The position numbers and the translations under genes were made by a program. 64,000 nt of DNA, taken from positions 4,442,160 through 4,506,159 of the forward strand of contig VZRN01005010.1 of assembly GCA_013397935.1 (NCBI GenBank), written 5' to 3'. Source of the DNA: Dasyornis broadbenti. Lineage: Eukaryota > Chordata > Aves > Passeriformes > Dasyornithidae. The first letter of the stretch is position 1, and each line of letters begins with the position of its first letter. The notes under the pieces were generated by a model. It was not told the origin of the DNA. It did no database searches and worked only from the letters and a program-made list of their open reading frames with translations. Shown one piece after another: positions 38,523 to 50,767 of this stretch.

Positions 38523-41500
38523 GCTTAGGAACATGTAAACTCCAATTCCTTCTTTTCCCTGCAATTTTAGTGATTCTAATGGCTTCTGTACCCTGTGAAT
38601 TTTCTGATGTGTACTATGGAAAAGGTCACACCAGTGCCTTTTCCTGCATGAGGACATTGACAGGGTCTCTGCTCTTTCTGCTACCTAGCTCATCTGTCAA
38701 ATTTACCTGAAGTAAGCCAATGCATCCAAAATTATTTGGTGGAAATACACTAGGTGGTGTGTTCATGGACAGTGTAATGAAAATAATAGATCTGAAGACG
38801 AATATGCTTATTGCACAACACCAACAAACACAAACACAAACAAACCATGCAAGAAGAATTGAAAGGACTTTTGGGCTCCCTTAAGTTTAAGAGCTTTCCA
38901 ATGGTCTCCATATGTAGCACCCCTATAGAAGGTGAATGACAGGGACTGCCATTTAAATTGACAACCCAGCATATTTGCTAAGCTTTTTCTTAGCTCCTAA
39001 CTGTTACATACTAACAGCTAACTCCCTAATATCATGTAGCTCTTTGCACATGTCTTGGTAAAACAATACTCTACTAATATTATGCCCTTTTTTCCAATAA
39101 ATAATGTGTTGTCCGGCCACAGGTTTGTGCCTGTGCATACAGGAGTGGAAAACAGATTTCCTGTGTTTCTAGAATGTTTACGATCTCAGAAAGTTAAACT
39201 GAAGAATTGATGCATTAAGCTTTTCCCACAAGCAAGAAAAGAGTCTGTGTATCCTAAATGGGACTATCGATTTTTTAAAATACTCAGTTTTGAGATTATT
39301 TTTTCTTTTAAAATATGAATTTTCCAAAGTAATCAAATTGGTAATAGCTTTAAACTTACAAAACTAATTTTAAAATGTAAATTTAAGTGTTTTGACAATT
39401 TTTTTTTAAAAAATTATTTTTTTAACTGCAAGATTCATCAAACTTATGCATACACTGAGGCACTAGTATAAGTCCAATTACAGGGAATTACTTTTTCAGA
39501 TAACTTCAAAGGCAAATCCCATAAAGTTTTGGAGTTACCATTTCTATCGTGCTTCTGTCAATTCAAATCTGCCACAGACTTACTATTTTATATTTTAATG
39601 ATGCACAATTTTAAAAGCAGCAATCATTTTTTGTATCTTTTACATAAAACACATTTTAAATGTAGCATCCCTTACCTCGTGGTGAAGGGATAGGAAAATA
39701 AAGAAGTGTTTCCATTTCTCAGAAAAATAGCCACATTCATTTTTGGCACATTTCAGTTTTAGCAAGAGTCCTATCAGAGACTTATGGTGGTCCTTCTGCA
39801 GTGTTTTCCTGGAGGCACGTGATAGACTCATTATCCTGTACCTCCCTTGTGATCCTGGTGAGACTAATGTAGGAGTGGAAACTCCAAGTAGCATTTCCCA
39901 CAGAAACTGGCTGACAGGTGAAGACTGGCTGATGCTTTTAGCACAGGAGCACAACATAAAGAAAACAAGCAGATAACTGGCAGCCTGTGTTCACACTGAC
40001 TATAAGGGACCTGGGAATTTGGATACCTTTGGCTTTAAAAAAAAGTAAAAAAAAAAATCAGCAGGAAGACTGTAGATTACTTTATTCCACTATCCAACAA
40101 CTCTGTTTATATTAAATCAACAAAAGAAGTAAGACTCCAAAATAGAAGTTTTTCTGTAACTGTGATTCAGAAGGGGCCTTGGAAGAATAATCTACATGAG
40201 GGCAAAGGTAAACACAGATTTCTTTTTTCATATGACATATACGTTTTGCAAAATCAAGTTGCAACTTTTGGTTGCCTTTTATTATTATGGTTTTTATTTA
40301 TTACCTTCTGAGCAATTCCTTTTAAGAAAAAAATGTTTTATGAAAATACTCTGGCAGGAATGCCAGAATATGTTTTTGGATCTCTAAGGAGATTTTGTCT
40401 CATGATTCATCCTGCACAATCTGATTCCAAATTATTGCTTTTTATGTTCAAATATTTTCTTATGTAAGCAGGAATTCATATACTCATGGCATGGGAAAAA
40501 TGTGGTAAATCATATTCCAATGCACACATACAACCTGTCATGTTTAACTCCCAAGGATTTTTAAATAGCCCAAAGAAAAACACAAATAAAATGAAATGCA
40601 AATAAAGCAAATTCTAAAAGTAGAAAGAAAAATACTGTTCTCCACATATATTCCTGAAATGTTTCACCAAATTAATGTTTCTTATATAATACTTAGACAT
40701 AGGTTTTCATAGTTTTATTGACAAAAATGACCAGCACTTAATTTCCAAACCCTACAGGTAATTCACCAATCCTCAAAAATCTTTCTGTAATAAGCAAAAA
40801 AATTTTATTTTAGAAAGATTAAAAAAAAAGAAAAAGCACAATGAACTACCTCACTATGGCTGAACTTGAAATCAGTGAGAATCAATTCTGAAACCTAAGG
40901 GTTCTGAGAGTCATCTCCAGCATTGAAGCCATTGGGTTCTTTAACTGTTCATGAGAAAGGAGGTGGATTGACCTTGACCAGTGCACACCCCATCCTCCCT
41001 CTCTAAACAGCCTGGAAGCCCAAGGAGGACACACATTGCATGGGCACATCTAAGCCCCTCACGGACCAACACGAGGGCACTGCCATTGCTGTCAGCACAA
41101 GAAGGAATTTGCTCTCCACCACTTGCTTCCTTTTCTGCAGTAGAAACAGGTTTCTGCAGAAAGTCGTCCAGTCCTGAGCCTTACCCATTGCTCCTTCACC
41201 AGTCCCTCTAAAATTCCCTGAAATTTCCCTAAACATTTAGTGAGATTAGGGTATGTTTAACTCAAAATAAAGAGCTATTAGATTTGGATTCCATCCCATC
41301 TTAAGGCTTGCTTCTGCCACAACGCCTACCAAACACTACCAGACAGTAACGTGCAGCCAAGAAGATTCATTGGGTGATAGCTATTCTGTAAATGAGCTCA
41401 CCCTCCCACTATCCAATTCTACCAATTTCTTCATCCACATGTTGTTTCTTGTAATTCATCTAGGTTTCAATCTTCTAGAAGCACAGTAAGCTCTTTCCAA

Positions 41501-41925
41501 TATCTTGGTATTATCTCTATGAGAATCCCAGCTCCAGAAAGGGGGTCAAGGGTGCTCCTGCAACATAAATCCTTATTTTGTTCTCAACAAGTTACCGTCC
41601 TATTATAATACACATCAATGACTGATGCCTTTATAACTAAATCTTAGTACTTCACTTTGCTGTCTTTAAATGAATTCTCATGGATTCCTCATCTCACTGA
41701 TAGGTTCTTAAAGCTTTTCATCTGATGATAGAGAAATAATTTTACTCCTAGTTGACTGGGCTCCACAAGGCATTTAACTGCACAGAGCCACCATAGGCCT
41801 GCAAAGGATCCTAAGGGCTCCCCTGGTCCCTGATCCAGCCCTCAATACTCCCACTAATCCGCAGTAGTTCCATCTGCCTTTATTGACAGATGCTCATCCA
41901 GCACAGCTGTGAAAACTCACCCAAA
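38523..41925. other. Non-genic AT-rich stretch
   Basis: About 3.4 kb without a supported gene. It has an A/C-rich patch near 38817-38848 (CAACAAACACAAACACAAAC). Paired open frames on opposite strands at 39640-39976 (105 codons minus, 77 plus) show no domain I recognise. AT content is especially high at 39290-39420. Confidence 0.6.
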
Positions 41926-41929
41926 GTGC

Positions 41930-42170
41930 CTGTGAACAACATCAATTTTCCAGCATTCTACAGAAACTCACCAACACCCTTACTGTTAGAAAAGTTTTCC
42001 TAACATCTCATCTGTGCAATATAAGCTCATTATTTCTCCTACGTGAACATGTTAAAAAAGAATTCTTTGCAGTTTGCAGCAGTCTTCCAAATATTTGAAG
42101 ACTCTCATCGTATCTTTACTCCATCTTCACTGTTTTAGACTAAGCAGGCCCAAATTAAGGCAATAGTCTG
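41930..42170 (-). mobile_element. Ancient CR1/L3-like LINE fragment, minus strand
   Basis: The plus strand reads AAAGTTTTCCTAACATCTCAT, then a segment with CTCATTATTTCTCCTACGTG, then CAAATATTTGAAGACTCTCA, TCGTATCTTTACTCCATCTT and TTTTAGACTAAGCAGGCCCA. This is the order of landmarks on the antisense strand of old CR1/L3-type LINE 3' ends (a TTCCTAACATCTAATCT-like word, a TTGTTTCTCGTCCTA-like word, a TATTTGAAGACTGCTATCAT-like word, then CCAAACTAAACAAGCCCA). The divergence is much higher than in the other CR1 copies, which suggests an old amniote insertion. The match is by eye; edges are approximate. Confidence 0.55.
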
Positions 42171-42204
42171 TCACTTGGAATGGTTTAAGTCATCTGACTG
42201 TTGC

Positions 42205-43191
42205 CTGTAGGATCCTACAGGGTGCAGCCAGAAGTTTTCCACAAATCCAATGAAGCCAATGCCACTGACCATAGCTGAGCCCATCAGCAACCGTGGTAGA
42301 ACCCCCAGGATAACGTATTTGAAAAGGGGAAAAGTACTGCAGCCCAACAGCACCTGGAAGAGAGGAATGAGGATATGTGAGAGAAACAGCTTTGCAGACT
42401 CCAAGTTCTGTGAGGAAAGAGGGGAAAGAGGTACTCCAGGAACCGCAGCAGAGATTCGTCTGCAGCCTGTGGTGCAGACAGTGGTGAAACAACTGTGTCC
42501 ATGCAGCCCATGGAGAACCACAGTGGAGCAGACACTCACCTGTAGCTCCTGGAGGACTTTATGTCGGAGCAGGAAGATGCCTGAGAGAGGTTGTGACCCT
42601 GTGGAAAGCCTGTGCCGAAGTAGGTTTGTAGGCAGGACCTGTGGACACGTGAAGAGAGGAGCCTATGTTGGAGCAGGTTTGCTGGCAGGACTCATGACCC
42701 CATGGAAAGCACACATGATGGAGAGTTTGGGAAAAACAGTTGTCCATGGGCAGGACTCATGTTGGAGAACTTCATGGAGGACTGTCTCCTGTGAGAGGAA
42801 TCCCATGCTGGAGCAGGGGAAATGAGTGAGAATGAAAGAGTGACAGAGACAAGGTGTGATGAACTGAATGTGAGCCCAATTCCCCATTCACCTGTGCTGC
42901 TGGTAGGAAGGAGGCAGTGAAATCAGGGGGGAAGCTGAGCCCAAAAATAAGGGAGGAATGGGGGGAAGTGACTTTAAGATTTATTTTTCATTACCTTACT
43001 CTGATACTGATTGGCAATAAATTTAATAAATTCCATTAATTTGCCCCAGTTGAGTCTGTTTTGCCCTGTTGTTACACTGACCCCTGATAAGTCTCATGAC
43101 TTTCATTGTATTTTATCTTCCCTGATCAGCTGAGGGCGGAGTGATAGATTTTGGTGAGGATCTGGCAGCCAGCCATGGTCAACCCACCACA
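42205..43191 (+). mobile_element. Solo LTR of avian ERVL type, plus strand
   Basis: From about 42340 the sequence follows an LTR family widespread in birds: CAACAGCACCTGGAAGAGAG, GTGAGAGAAACAGCTTTGCA, GCAGAGATTCGTCTGCAGCC, then degenerate units around an ATGYTGGAGCAGG-like core repeated about every 45-50 bases (42600-42825), then GTGATGAACTGAATGTGAGC, a TTTAAGATTTATTTTTCATT segment, GGCAATAAATTTAATAAATT (with an AATAAA polyadenylation word), CCAGTTGAGTCTGTTTTGCC, and the end GGTCAACCCACCACA. Two long internal open frames (191 codons plus, 122 codons minus) come from the repeat units. No gag, pol or env sequence flanks it, so it is a solo LTR. The 5' boundary is uncertain and no clear target-site duplication was seen. 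The exact family name is not assigned. Confidence 0.8.
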
Positions 43192-45346
43192 CTCATTTAA
43201 GTAAATCTGGTTTAATGGGGATGAACACTCAGTACTTTTTTNNNNNNNNNNNNNNNNNNNNNNNNNNNNNNNNNNNNTTTTTTTTAAAAAAAAAAAGGTC
43301 TATCAGGTCTAATAGAACTTGATTTTGACACCATAAGGTCACTAAATCTTTTTTGGTTTGCAGCCTCATTAAACTTCTGTTTCCTGTTGTATTTTCTTTT
43401 ACATATGTCCAGTTTTGGGAAAACCTTGTTTTTCTACACTTCTTTTTGCTGTGCATCTTTAATAAAGGCAAAAATGAAAAATATTCCCATATTAATCAAA
43501 AATCTATTCAAGCTCTCAACCCCCAAACTTCTCCATAATACCAAAATGCCTCCTAAAAGTAAGTAAAGTAAAGTAACTTGATATATTAACTTGCGTGAGT
43601 AAACAAACAATGATTTGGGGCAAAGAGATGTGCATTTATATGTTTTCTTTTCTTGTCACAAATTCCAATTATTTTCCCCAAGTTTTGAAAGGTTTTTGGA
43701 GATAGAAGGAAGTAGAGAGGGGTTGCATCTCAATTTAATTATGTTATTTATTTTCTTGAATTAAGATCTATGACTCTTCAAAAAACTTTTCAGTTTGGCT
43801 ATGAAACACCACTCATCTATGCATAAATACATTTGAATTTCACATGTTAGCAAGTTTCATTCCACCATTGATCCATTTTGAAACCATCAAAGTTTATTTG
43901 ACAAGTTTTTATATTCCAAACAACAATGTAATCTCAAATAAAAATAATCTCAACATTCCTTCAATAACATGAGATATTAAAAATAAAGACAAAGGTATTA
44001 TAGTAGATAATCTAAATCTTCCCCTTCTCACAGTAATTTCAAGGTAACAGTCCTTGAAACCCTGATGTTTAAAAGGTTATATAAAATGTTAGGGAAAGAA
44101 AAAAAAGGTTTACCTGATGGAGGGAAAAAAGGAATGGTCACTTTTGTCGTGTTTTATCAAAGGAGAAACTGGTCTCCTTAATCCAGGAAAGATAAACCAA
44201 ACAATAGCAGAGCCATAAGCTCTCATTATCAAGAGTTCTGGATTTCTGTTCTAAAGAAAAATATATAGGGGTTTTTTGTGGGTGTGGGGTTTTTTTTTTA
44301 AATGTTTTCACATAAGTTGCAGAATAGAAGAGCCCACTGCTACCTCTTCTGAATGAGAATTTTATCTGGTTTTATATCCTTTTTCACATATTTTTTTAAA
44401 AGTCAGAAACTATGAAAATAGAAGCATTGTATCCTCTGGAATTCAAGAACTCAGAAGCTGCCTTGAATTCCCTGAACATTATGATCAATTGTGTTTAATG
44501 CTTTTCCACCTCTAACTCTGAGCACTGTAACCTCTTTCCCAATGCCCTGGGGCCCAAGATACCTGTTTCAATTTCAGGCCAACTTTTCACCTCTGGAGTA
44601 AATGGCAGCAATTGCTATTACTGACTGTAATGTCATCACAAATATCTGTCAGCATTTCATTATTTATATGAACAAGAGAAGTGAAGACAGGCAAGAAATA
44701 CATACATGACTACCACTTCAGTCCTTGGGAATGAAATCACTTTCTGTCATGACTATTTTTAGTGAAGCTTGTTTCCAATCAAAGGCAAGAAGCATTATCA
44801 AGGAAATAACTTATTCTAGCATCACAATTACTGGTCATTTCTAGACAAATTGCTGTTGCTTCAAAAAATAACATTATCTGAAGCCCCAACGTCCTTTTCA
44901 TTCACTTACTGAGAGTTTCGCTCATTTGAGAGAAAAGACAGGGATCTTTCAGAGAGGTACTTTCCTCCAAACTTGTCCTCTTGAATTTAGGCAGTTTAAG
45001 GGAACAATGACTGCTGACAAGTTCCTTATTACCAGCAATTAATGGCCAGTTTGTTAATTAGTGTCCTGAGGCAAAGTTAATGTAGCATTTCCAGCTGAAC
45101 CCAAAACAAAAACATAGAATATTTTTGGATATGGGCTAACAGTTCTGTTTTATTCAGTATTTTTCTTAACAAGGACAGATTTTCCTGTCCAAACCAGTGG
45201 ACTGCAAAGTGCACATACTGGGAAAAGAAATCAGCTTCATTAAAAGGAAAAATAATAATAAACTGGCTGTAGTCTTTTTCCTGACCCAGAACATGGCAAG
45301 TTCCCAGTACATTCAGGAAAGAAGAAAAATTCAAAAAGAAGAGGAG
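43192..45346. other. Non-genic AT-rich stretch with an assembly gap
   Basis: After the LTR end there are about 50 bases, then the gap listed separately, then AT-rich unique sequence. An (AAAGT)n-like patch lies at 43556-43578. The block 44560-45070 is slightly richer in GC and in ATTA-type motifs and is discussed as a possible conserved element. No gene is supported. Confidence 0.6.
43242..43277. other. Assembly gap (36 N) inside a homopolymer region
   Basis: Thirty-six undetermined bases. The gap is preceded by T6 (43236-43241) and followed by T8 then A11 (43278-43296), so the missing sequence is probably a long T/A homopolymer that sequencing could not resolve. Confidence 0.98.
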
Positions 45347-45459
45347 AAAAAAAAAAAAAAAAAGAGGATGTGAAAGTGTTTTCTCTGCCTTTTCAGTGAA
45401 AACTCCAGTCAATCCCAGAGGCTTCCTCACAGACTCTTTCCCTCACAGACTCTTTCCCT
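45347..45459 (+). repeat. A17 run and 16-base tandem duplication
   Basis: A run of 17 A (45347-45363) is followed, 60 bases on, by a perfect tandem duplication of the 16-base unit CCTCACAGACTCTTTC (45425-45440 and 45441-45456, with a further CCT starting a third copy). Confidence 0.9.
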
Positions 45460-45490
45460 ACCCCAGTTATTCAAAGAAAAATAATCATCA

Positions 45491-45550
45491 TTGGACCAGA
45501 TGACCTACTGTCCTCTCTTCCAACCTTACTCAGTCTGTGATTCTGTGATC
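45491..45550 (+). mobile_element. CR1 LINE 3' tail, plus strand
   Basis: TTGGACCAGATGACCTACTG, then CTCTTCCAACCTTACTCAGT, then CTGTGATTCTGTGAT. This is the conserved 3' terminus of CR1, with two copies of the terminal eight-base word TTCTGTGA/TCTGTGAT. Only about 60 bases are present, so the copy is severely 5' truncated, as is common for CR1. Confidence 0.88.
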
Positions 45551-45552
45551 TA

Positions 45553-47990
45553 TCAACTACTGAAAATGCCTTCAGTGATCTAACACCTTCCTTTTCTTTT
45601 TTGTTTTTTAATCCAAAACAAAACAACCTACAAACTCATGGAGTTGCAACTCAGAATTGCTGTTTGCTTTGAGGATATCTCTACTAACTACAAAATTATG
45701 AACTTTACAAAGGCAAATTCAGAAACTATCACATACCCTACTTTGTCTCCCACATCCCCCTGGCCTCTCAGAGCTGTGCTCCTCCCCTTTTCCTCATCTA
45801 ACCAGCAGAAACAGATGGGACATCTCCTCTCTTATGAGTAAGGGTGCTCCTGGAGCAGTGTCTACACTGGACATCAAAATTTTTCAGGATTTCCAACAGG
45901 GTGATACTCAAGGACCTCCAGGAAAAGAACAGAAACTATTCTTGAACTGGTTTTAAAACCTACTTCCAGTTCTAAAGACAACAAAAAACCCTCCAGCAAC
46001 CACATGGCAGAGGATCACAAAACTTTCTAGGAGTGACCTCCATTGTCACCATTTCTACATCCGCTAGACTGTTCCTCATGTTTCACTGTGCAAGTTAAAT
46101 CAAGCAAAACTGCCGCTGGCCTCTGCTCTATGTAAGAGGCACCTTAAAGGCCATGGATTGCTCCTTAACTTTCCATAAGGCTAACAGCCAGAAATGAGTG
46201 CCGACCCATCTGGCTCCTCTATGAGCCACGCAGACAGTAGTGTCAAGGCAGCCGTGCCAATGAGAATGACTCTGAACAGCTCACAGTGAGGTTTCTCCAA
46301 CAGAGAGGCTGAATTTTCATGCTGCAACAGCTCATTTCATGACTCTCCAGGAAGAAGTGGGCTACAGCTGGCAGCTATAGTCACTACAGGCATCGATGAG
46401 CAAATATTCCCTATCACTGAGTGATAAGACCTTACAAAGAAAGAGTAGACTACTATAAATATGAAATTTTATTTGTTACTATGGCATAGTCAGGCTGATT
46501 TAGCCTCAGACCTTGCATCAGCCAAACGCAACTTTCAGACACAAAATATTTATGAAAGTCTGCCTTTAATTACAATGGTAAAACTTCTTAAAATAATTCT
46601 CTAAACATGTTAAACCACATGAAATGCAATCAAAGTTGTACCACATTTTTAAAAAGTGCACAAGTTTTTAATTGTATAAACTATATTAAATTTTAATACT
46701 AGCCAAGATGTACTTACAACAAAACCAAAGAAAAGCACACACAAAAAGGCTGGTTGGTGATTGAGTGGCTACTTTGCCCACAGAGGGATTCATGAAACAT
46801 GCTGTCAGAATTCTTCAGAGAGTAATCAGGGTTTCATTTGTTTGGTTAATGTATTCATTACTGACAAGAACTGTGCTATATATAAAAGGAGAATAATCAA
46901 GAGCCATCTTTTACATGCTTTTCTCCCCATCCCATCTCCTAATGAATTGTAAATCATTTAAGTTATGAATGACTTAATGATTAACTTAAGGTAGTCTGTG
47001 TATTTTTATATATGTATTTATAGTTTATAACACAATAAAAAATTAAGATTTTTAGGATTGTTCTGCTACTCTTTCCTTTCGGGATTGTTATATGAGTGCC
47101 TTTGTGAAGAAAACATTATTGTCTAATAATATGTCAAGAATTGGCAATGCTGACATTGTTTTGACACAGTGATTTGGCATAAACTTCTGAGTCCATTTAT
47201 GTAACATCAATTACATTTATAAAAGCAAAGAGGGATAGTCCAAGAACTCTTATGTGATTTATGTATAATATACTCCCCAACAGTGCAACCCTAAGAAATC
47301 TGGAGCTTCACCATCCAACCATTCATTTTTAAATAGGAGGTATTGACTTCAGCCAGTTACGGTTTTTACCCGTAGTCAGTGTGGGGTTAACAACTGTGAA
47401 CCGATGAAAGTGAAGCAAGACAGGTCTGTTGCTCAGATCTGCTGTGCAGTAGGAGGTCTCAGCCAAAGGCTGAAGCTAGAAAGGACCTCTGAGGTGGTAC
47501 TAAAGTCTTACACTGATTCTGACTGTAGGTTATACCAGGATTTTGTCAGGTGGCCTAAATAAAGAACGTAACGCAAACACAGAGTTGTTCTGCAGAGCCA
47601 CTACGACAAATATTCTCCAAGGAGTGTTTGATAACAATTTGTTTATTAGACATGCTAGTAAATACTAGCATGCACATCTCACATAAAAGCACCCAAAAAC
47701 TCTTTCCAAGAGAATGTTCAGGGAGAAGATGTCAGACTAGTTTTGCCAAACTATACATTCCCATAAAGCAAATGACCTTCTGTTCCTGTTCTTTCTTCAC
47801 TTGAGGAGTGTGTATTAGGCTAACTAACATAGCTTTATAGTCCTGACATCTCATGTTTGAAGCAAGAGCACAAACCCAAGCCTAATTTTTGTCACTGGGT
47901 TTGATAATTTTGGAAGACTGAACTGACACAGTCTGAAATCTCCTAAAATAGTGAATTCACATTGAATGCTCCCAAAACATAGTACGAATA
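45553..47990. other. Non-genic AT-rich stretch
   Basis: About 2.4 kb without a supported gene. A strong TATA-like word (TATATATAAAAG) lies at 46877-46888, but such words are frequent by chance at this composition. A moderately GC-rich patch lies at 46100-46400. The stretch 47340-47570 is less AT-rich, but I cannot assign it to a repeat family. Confidence 0.6.
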
Positions 47991-47995
47991 GTATT

Positions 47996-48715
47996 CTTCA
48001 GGGGTTGGTGCTGCAACTAGTGCTATTTAACAGCTCTCTCAGTGACATGGTCAGTGGGATTGAGTGCACCCTCAGCAAGTGTGCCAACCACACCAGGGTG
48101 TGTGGTGCAGTCAACACACTGGAGGGAAGGGATAATGCCATCCAGAGGGACCTTGACAGGGTTGAGAGGTGAACGAAAGCAAACCTCATGAAGTTCAACA
48201 AAGCGAAGTGCAAGGTCCTGCATATGGCTCAAGTTAATCCCACACATGAATATAGAATGGTTGAAGAATGGTTTGAGAGCAACCCTGAGGAGAAGGACTG
48301 GGGGATATTGGGTGAGGAAAAGCAGGATGTGACCTATCAATGTGCACTGGCAGCCCAGAAAGCCAAACGTGTCCTAGGCTGCAGTAGCCTTCCAGTACCT
48401 AAAGGGGGCTTATAAAAAAGCTAAAGAGGGGCTTTATCAAGGGCATGTAGTTCTAGGACAAGAGGGAATGGCTCTAAACTGAAAGACGATGGATTCACTT
48501 CAGACATTAGGAAGAAATTCTTTAGCATGAGGGTGCTGAGACACTGAAACAGGCTACCCAGCGAAGCTGTGGGTGTCCCATCCGTGGAAAAGTTTCAGAC
48601 CAGGCAGAACTGGACTTAGAACAAGCTGGTCTTGTGGAAAATGTCCCTGACCATGGCAGGGGGTTTGGAACCAGATGATCTTAAAGGTCTCTTCAAACCC
48701 TAACCCAATCTGTGA
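47996..48715 (+). mobile_element. CR1 LINE 3' fragment with internal deletion, plus strand
   Basis: The copy begins just after the polymerase VPQG region (GGGGTTGGTGCTGCAACTAG), continues through GGGATTGAGTGCACCCTCAG and then reads an open C-terminal polymerase segment (48188-48400) with MKFNKAKCKVLHMAQVNP, EEKDWGILGEEK and YQCALAAQKAKRVLGC, all standard CR1 motifs. Right after the GC of that last motif the sequence jumps, near 48381-48390, to CCTTCCAGTACCTAAAGGGG, which in other CR1 copies lies about 250 bases further on. It then runs to the 3' end with TCTTTAGCATGAGGGTGCTG and a degraded tail AATCTGTGA. The deletion and an in-frame stop make it non-functional. Confidence 0.93.
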
Positions 48716-50767
48716 CAGAAGTTCATGATGTTTTTGTTCAAGTAGCTAGTCAAGCTATGTTAAGTAGATCTTCCAGCATTACAATAGAGAAATACGGCAC
48801 AAAGCCACACAAAACATAAGTGGCAGGGAAAGGACAAAAATTTTTAAGTATAGAAGAGAATTTAACTAAGAGAGTCCACACCACAGGACTGGATTTACTG
48901 AAAATAACTTTCCTGGAGAACAGAACAGCAACTGGAGAGCAAGACAGACCTAGTGTGACAGAATGTTAACAATAGGTGGGATTTTGGGAGAATTGCATCA
49001 GGAGTGAAGGATTGACATACAATCTGGCTTCCTTCTTATTCAAAGATGATACATTTTCTAGCTGGACACAGCACCTCTAAACTACAGTGGTTTTAATATT
49101 GTTTACTAAAACAAGCGCAGTTGTACTTTTCATTTTGGAAGTGAGGGAAGAAAAATGTCTTTTCAGTTTTTGATGCTTTTATCCTACTATGTGAAGTATG
49201 AGAAATTCAGTGAAATCATCTAGGCCTATACACACGTAAGTCCTCCATGTGATATGTGTACTGCCCCATGCAAAAAAAAAGTTGGCTATTATGATTGGGA
49301 TGATTTTTCCTATTAAGATTATTATTCAGTCATGTGGTAAATGCCTGGACAATGCTTCTACCCCTGTCTCCATGCAGTTGATCTGTTCAAGGGATTAGAA
49401 AGAAAACTTTAGTTAGCAAAAAGGATATGTTGAAAATGTAGCAATATCTACCTGCCTCCACCTGTCCACCCACGCAGCTACCTGTATCAGGAAATGGGTG
49501 ACTAATATTTGCTCACTTTTGGGAATTTGTTTAACGTTACTGAATGATTCATAGAAACAGAGATGTGGAATAATAACAACTTTTAAGGATAAATGCAAAA
49601 CAAAGAAATCCATTCAACAGATACACATTCTTTGGTACAGAATATAACTGGGCTGTCAGCCATGGTCTCCTCTCCTCTTTAAAGCTTTTCTTCATTCCCA
49701 GAGTTATTTATACAGCTAAAGAGATCTGCTTGGTACTCTGCAGCACCATTTTTAAAACTGTATAAGGTCAAAAGTAGCATAAAATCTCTTTTCCATTCCT
49801 GAATGAACCTTCTCCATGATCACAAAAGAAAAACAACAATACAGCCTTTTTCCCGTTGCACTGTAATAATAAATCAGGTTCCAAAAATCTCTTGGCTTTC
49901 CCTTTTTCTCCTGAAATAAAAATAGAAACCCTATGTTGCACCTCATGTTAAGAAATTAGTACCAAAGAACACCCTACATGCTCTTCCTGATGGACAGATT
50001 AAGATCATAAGCTGATGACAGAATGAAAGTTCTAAACACTACAACAATCACAAAAGGAGGATTTAATCTTCAATGAGTTATCAAAGCACTAGAAGACAAT
50101 TTTAATGAGGAACAGGTGATACAGAGCTGGAGAATGTTGGGTTTTGCATGGTTTTTTGTGGGACAATAAACCTAAAGCCCATACCCTTTTGTGGTGCTCC
50201 AGTTCCACCTAAAGTCACTTGTCACAAAGGTACTGATGCTATTTCTATCAGGTCAGCTTCACATTGATTAATTTCTCACTACTCAAAAGCTTAAGCAAAA
50301 TGGATCAGCTTCTTGCAACAGGGTTTTTCATGTAAATAGAAGCAACAGAATATAAAATGGTGGTGACCTTTTTAAAGCATGTTTTATTTATTCACTTAAG
50401 ATATTTTTGTAGGCCTGAATTCAGGAGAGGAGCCCTTCCCAGGAGACACACTTGCGTTAGTGTTTGCCTACTGGTAGGTGTGTACTTCAGCTCTTCCCGG
50501 AAATATGATGATGTTAAGACTGAGATACTATATTGAATTCTTCACTTGCGTGAAGGTGTTGAACTTGCCAGAACAATCATTGTACATGTAAAGGAGGGTT
50601 TTAAAACAGGTCCCATTATTTTCTAGCTTAGCACTCAGTTTTTAAGTCTGTCAGACCAAAATCCACTCTCAGGCGCATTAAAAGGGGCCTTGTGTAATGA
50701 CATAAAAAGAACATACAGGCTCCACTAACATCCACACCCAAGTCACTGGATGTCTTAGCTTGCCAAG
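48716..50767. other. Non-genic AT-rich stretch
   Basis: About 2 kb of AT-rich sequence. The open frames (up to 66 codons) are unremarkable and no repeat family or RNA gene was recognised. Confidence 0.6.

Noticed and set aside
39640..39976. 105-codon minus frame and 77-codon plus frame
   Set aside because: They overlap on opposite strands, with no domain, no composition change and no splice context.
46876..46888. TATATATAAAAG as a core promoter
   Set aside because: No associated initiator, GC or CACCC box or splice donor; TATA-like words are expected by chance here.
47998..48340. 71- and 105-codon minus-strand frames
   Set aside because: Antisense to the CR1 polymerase segment.
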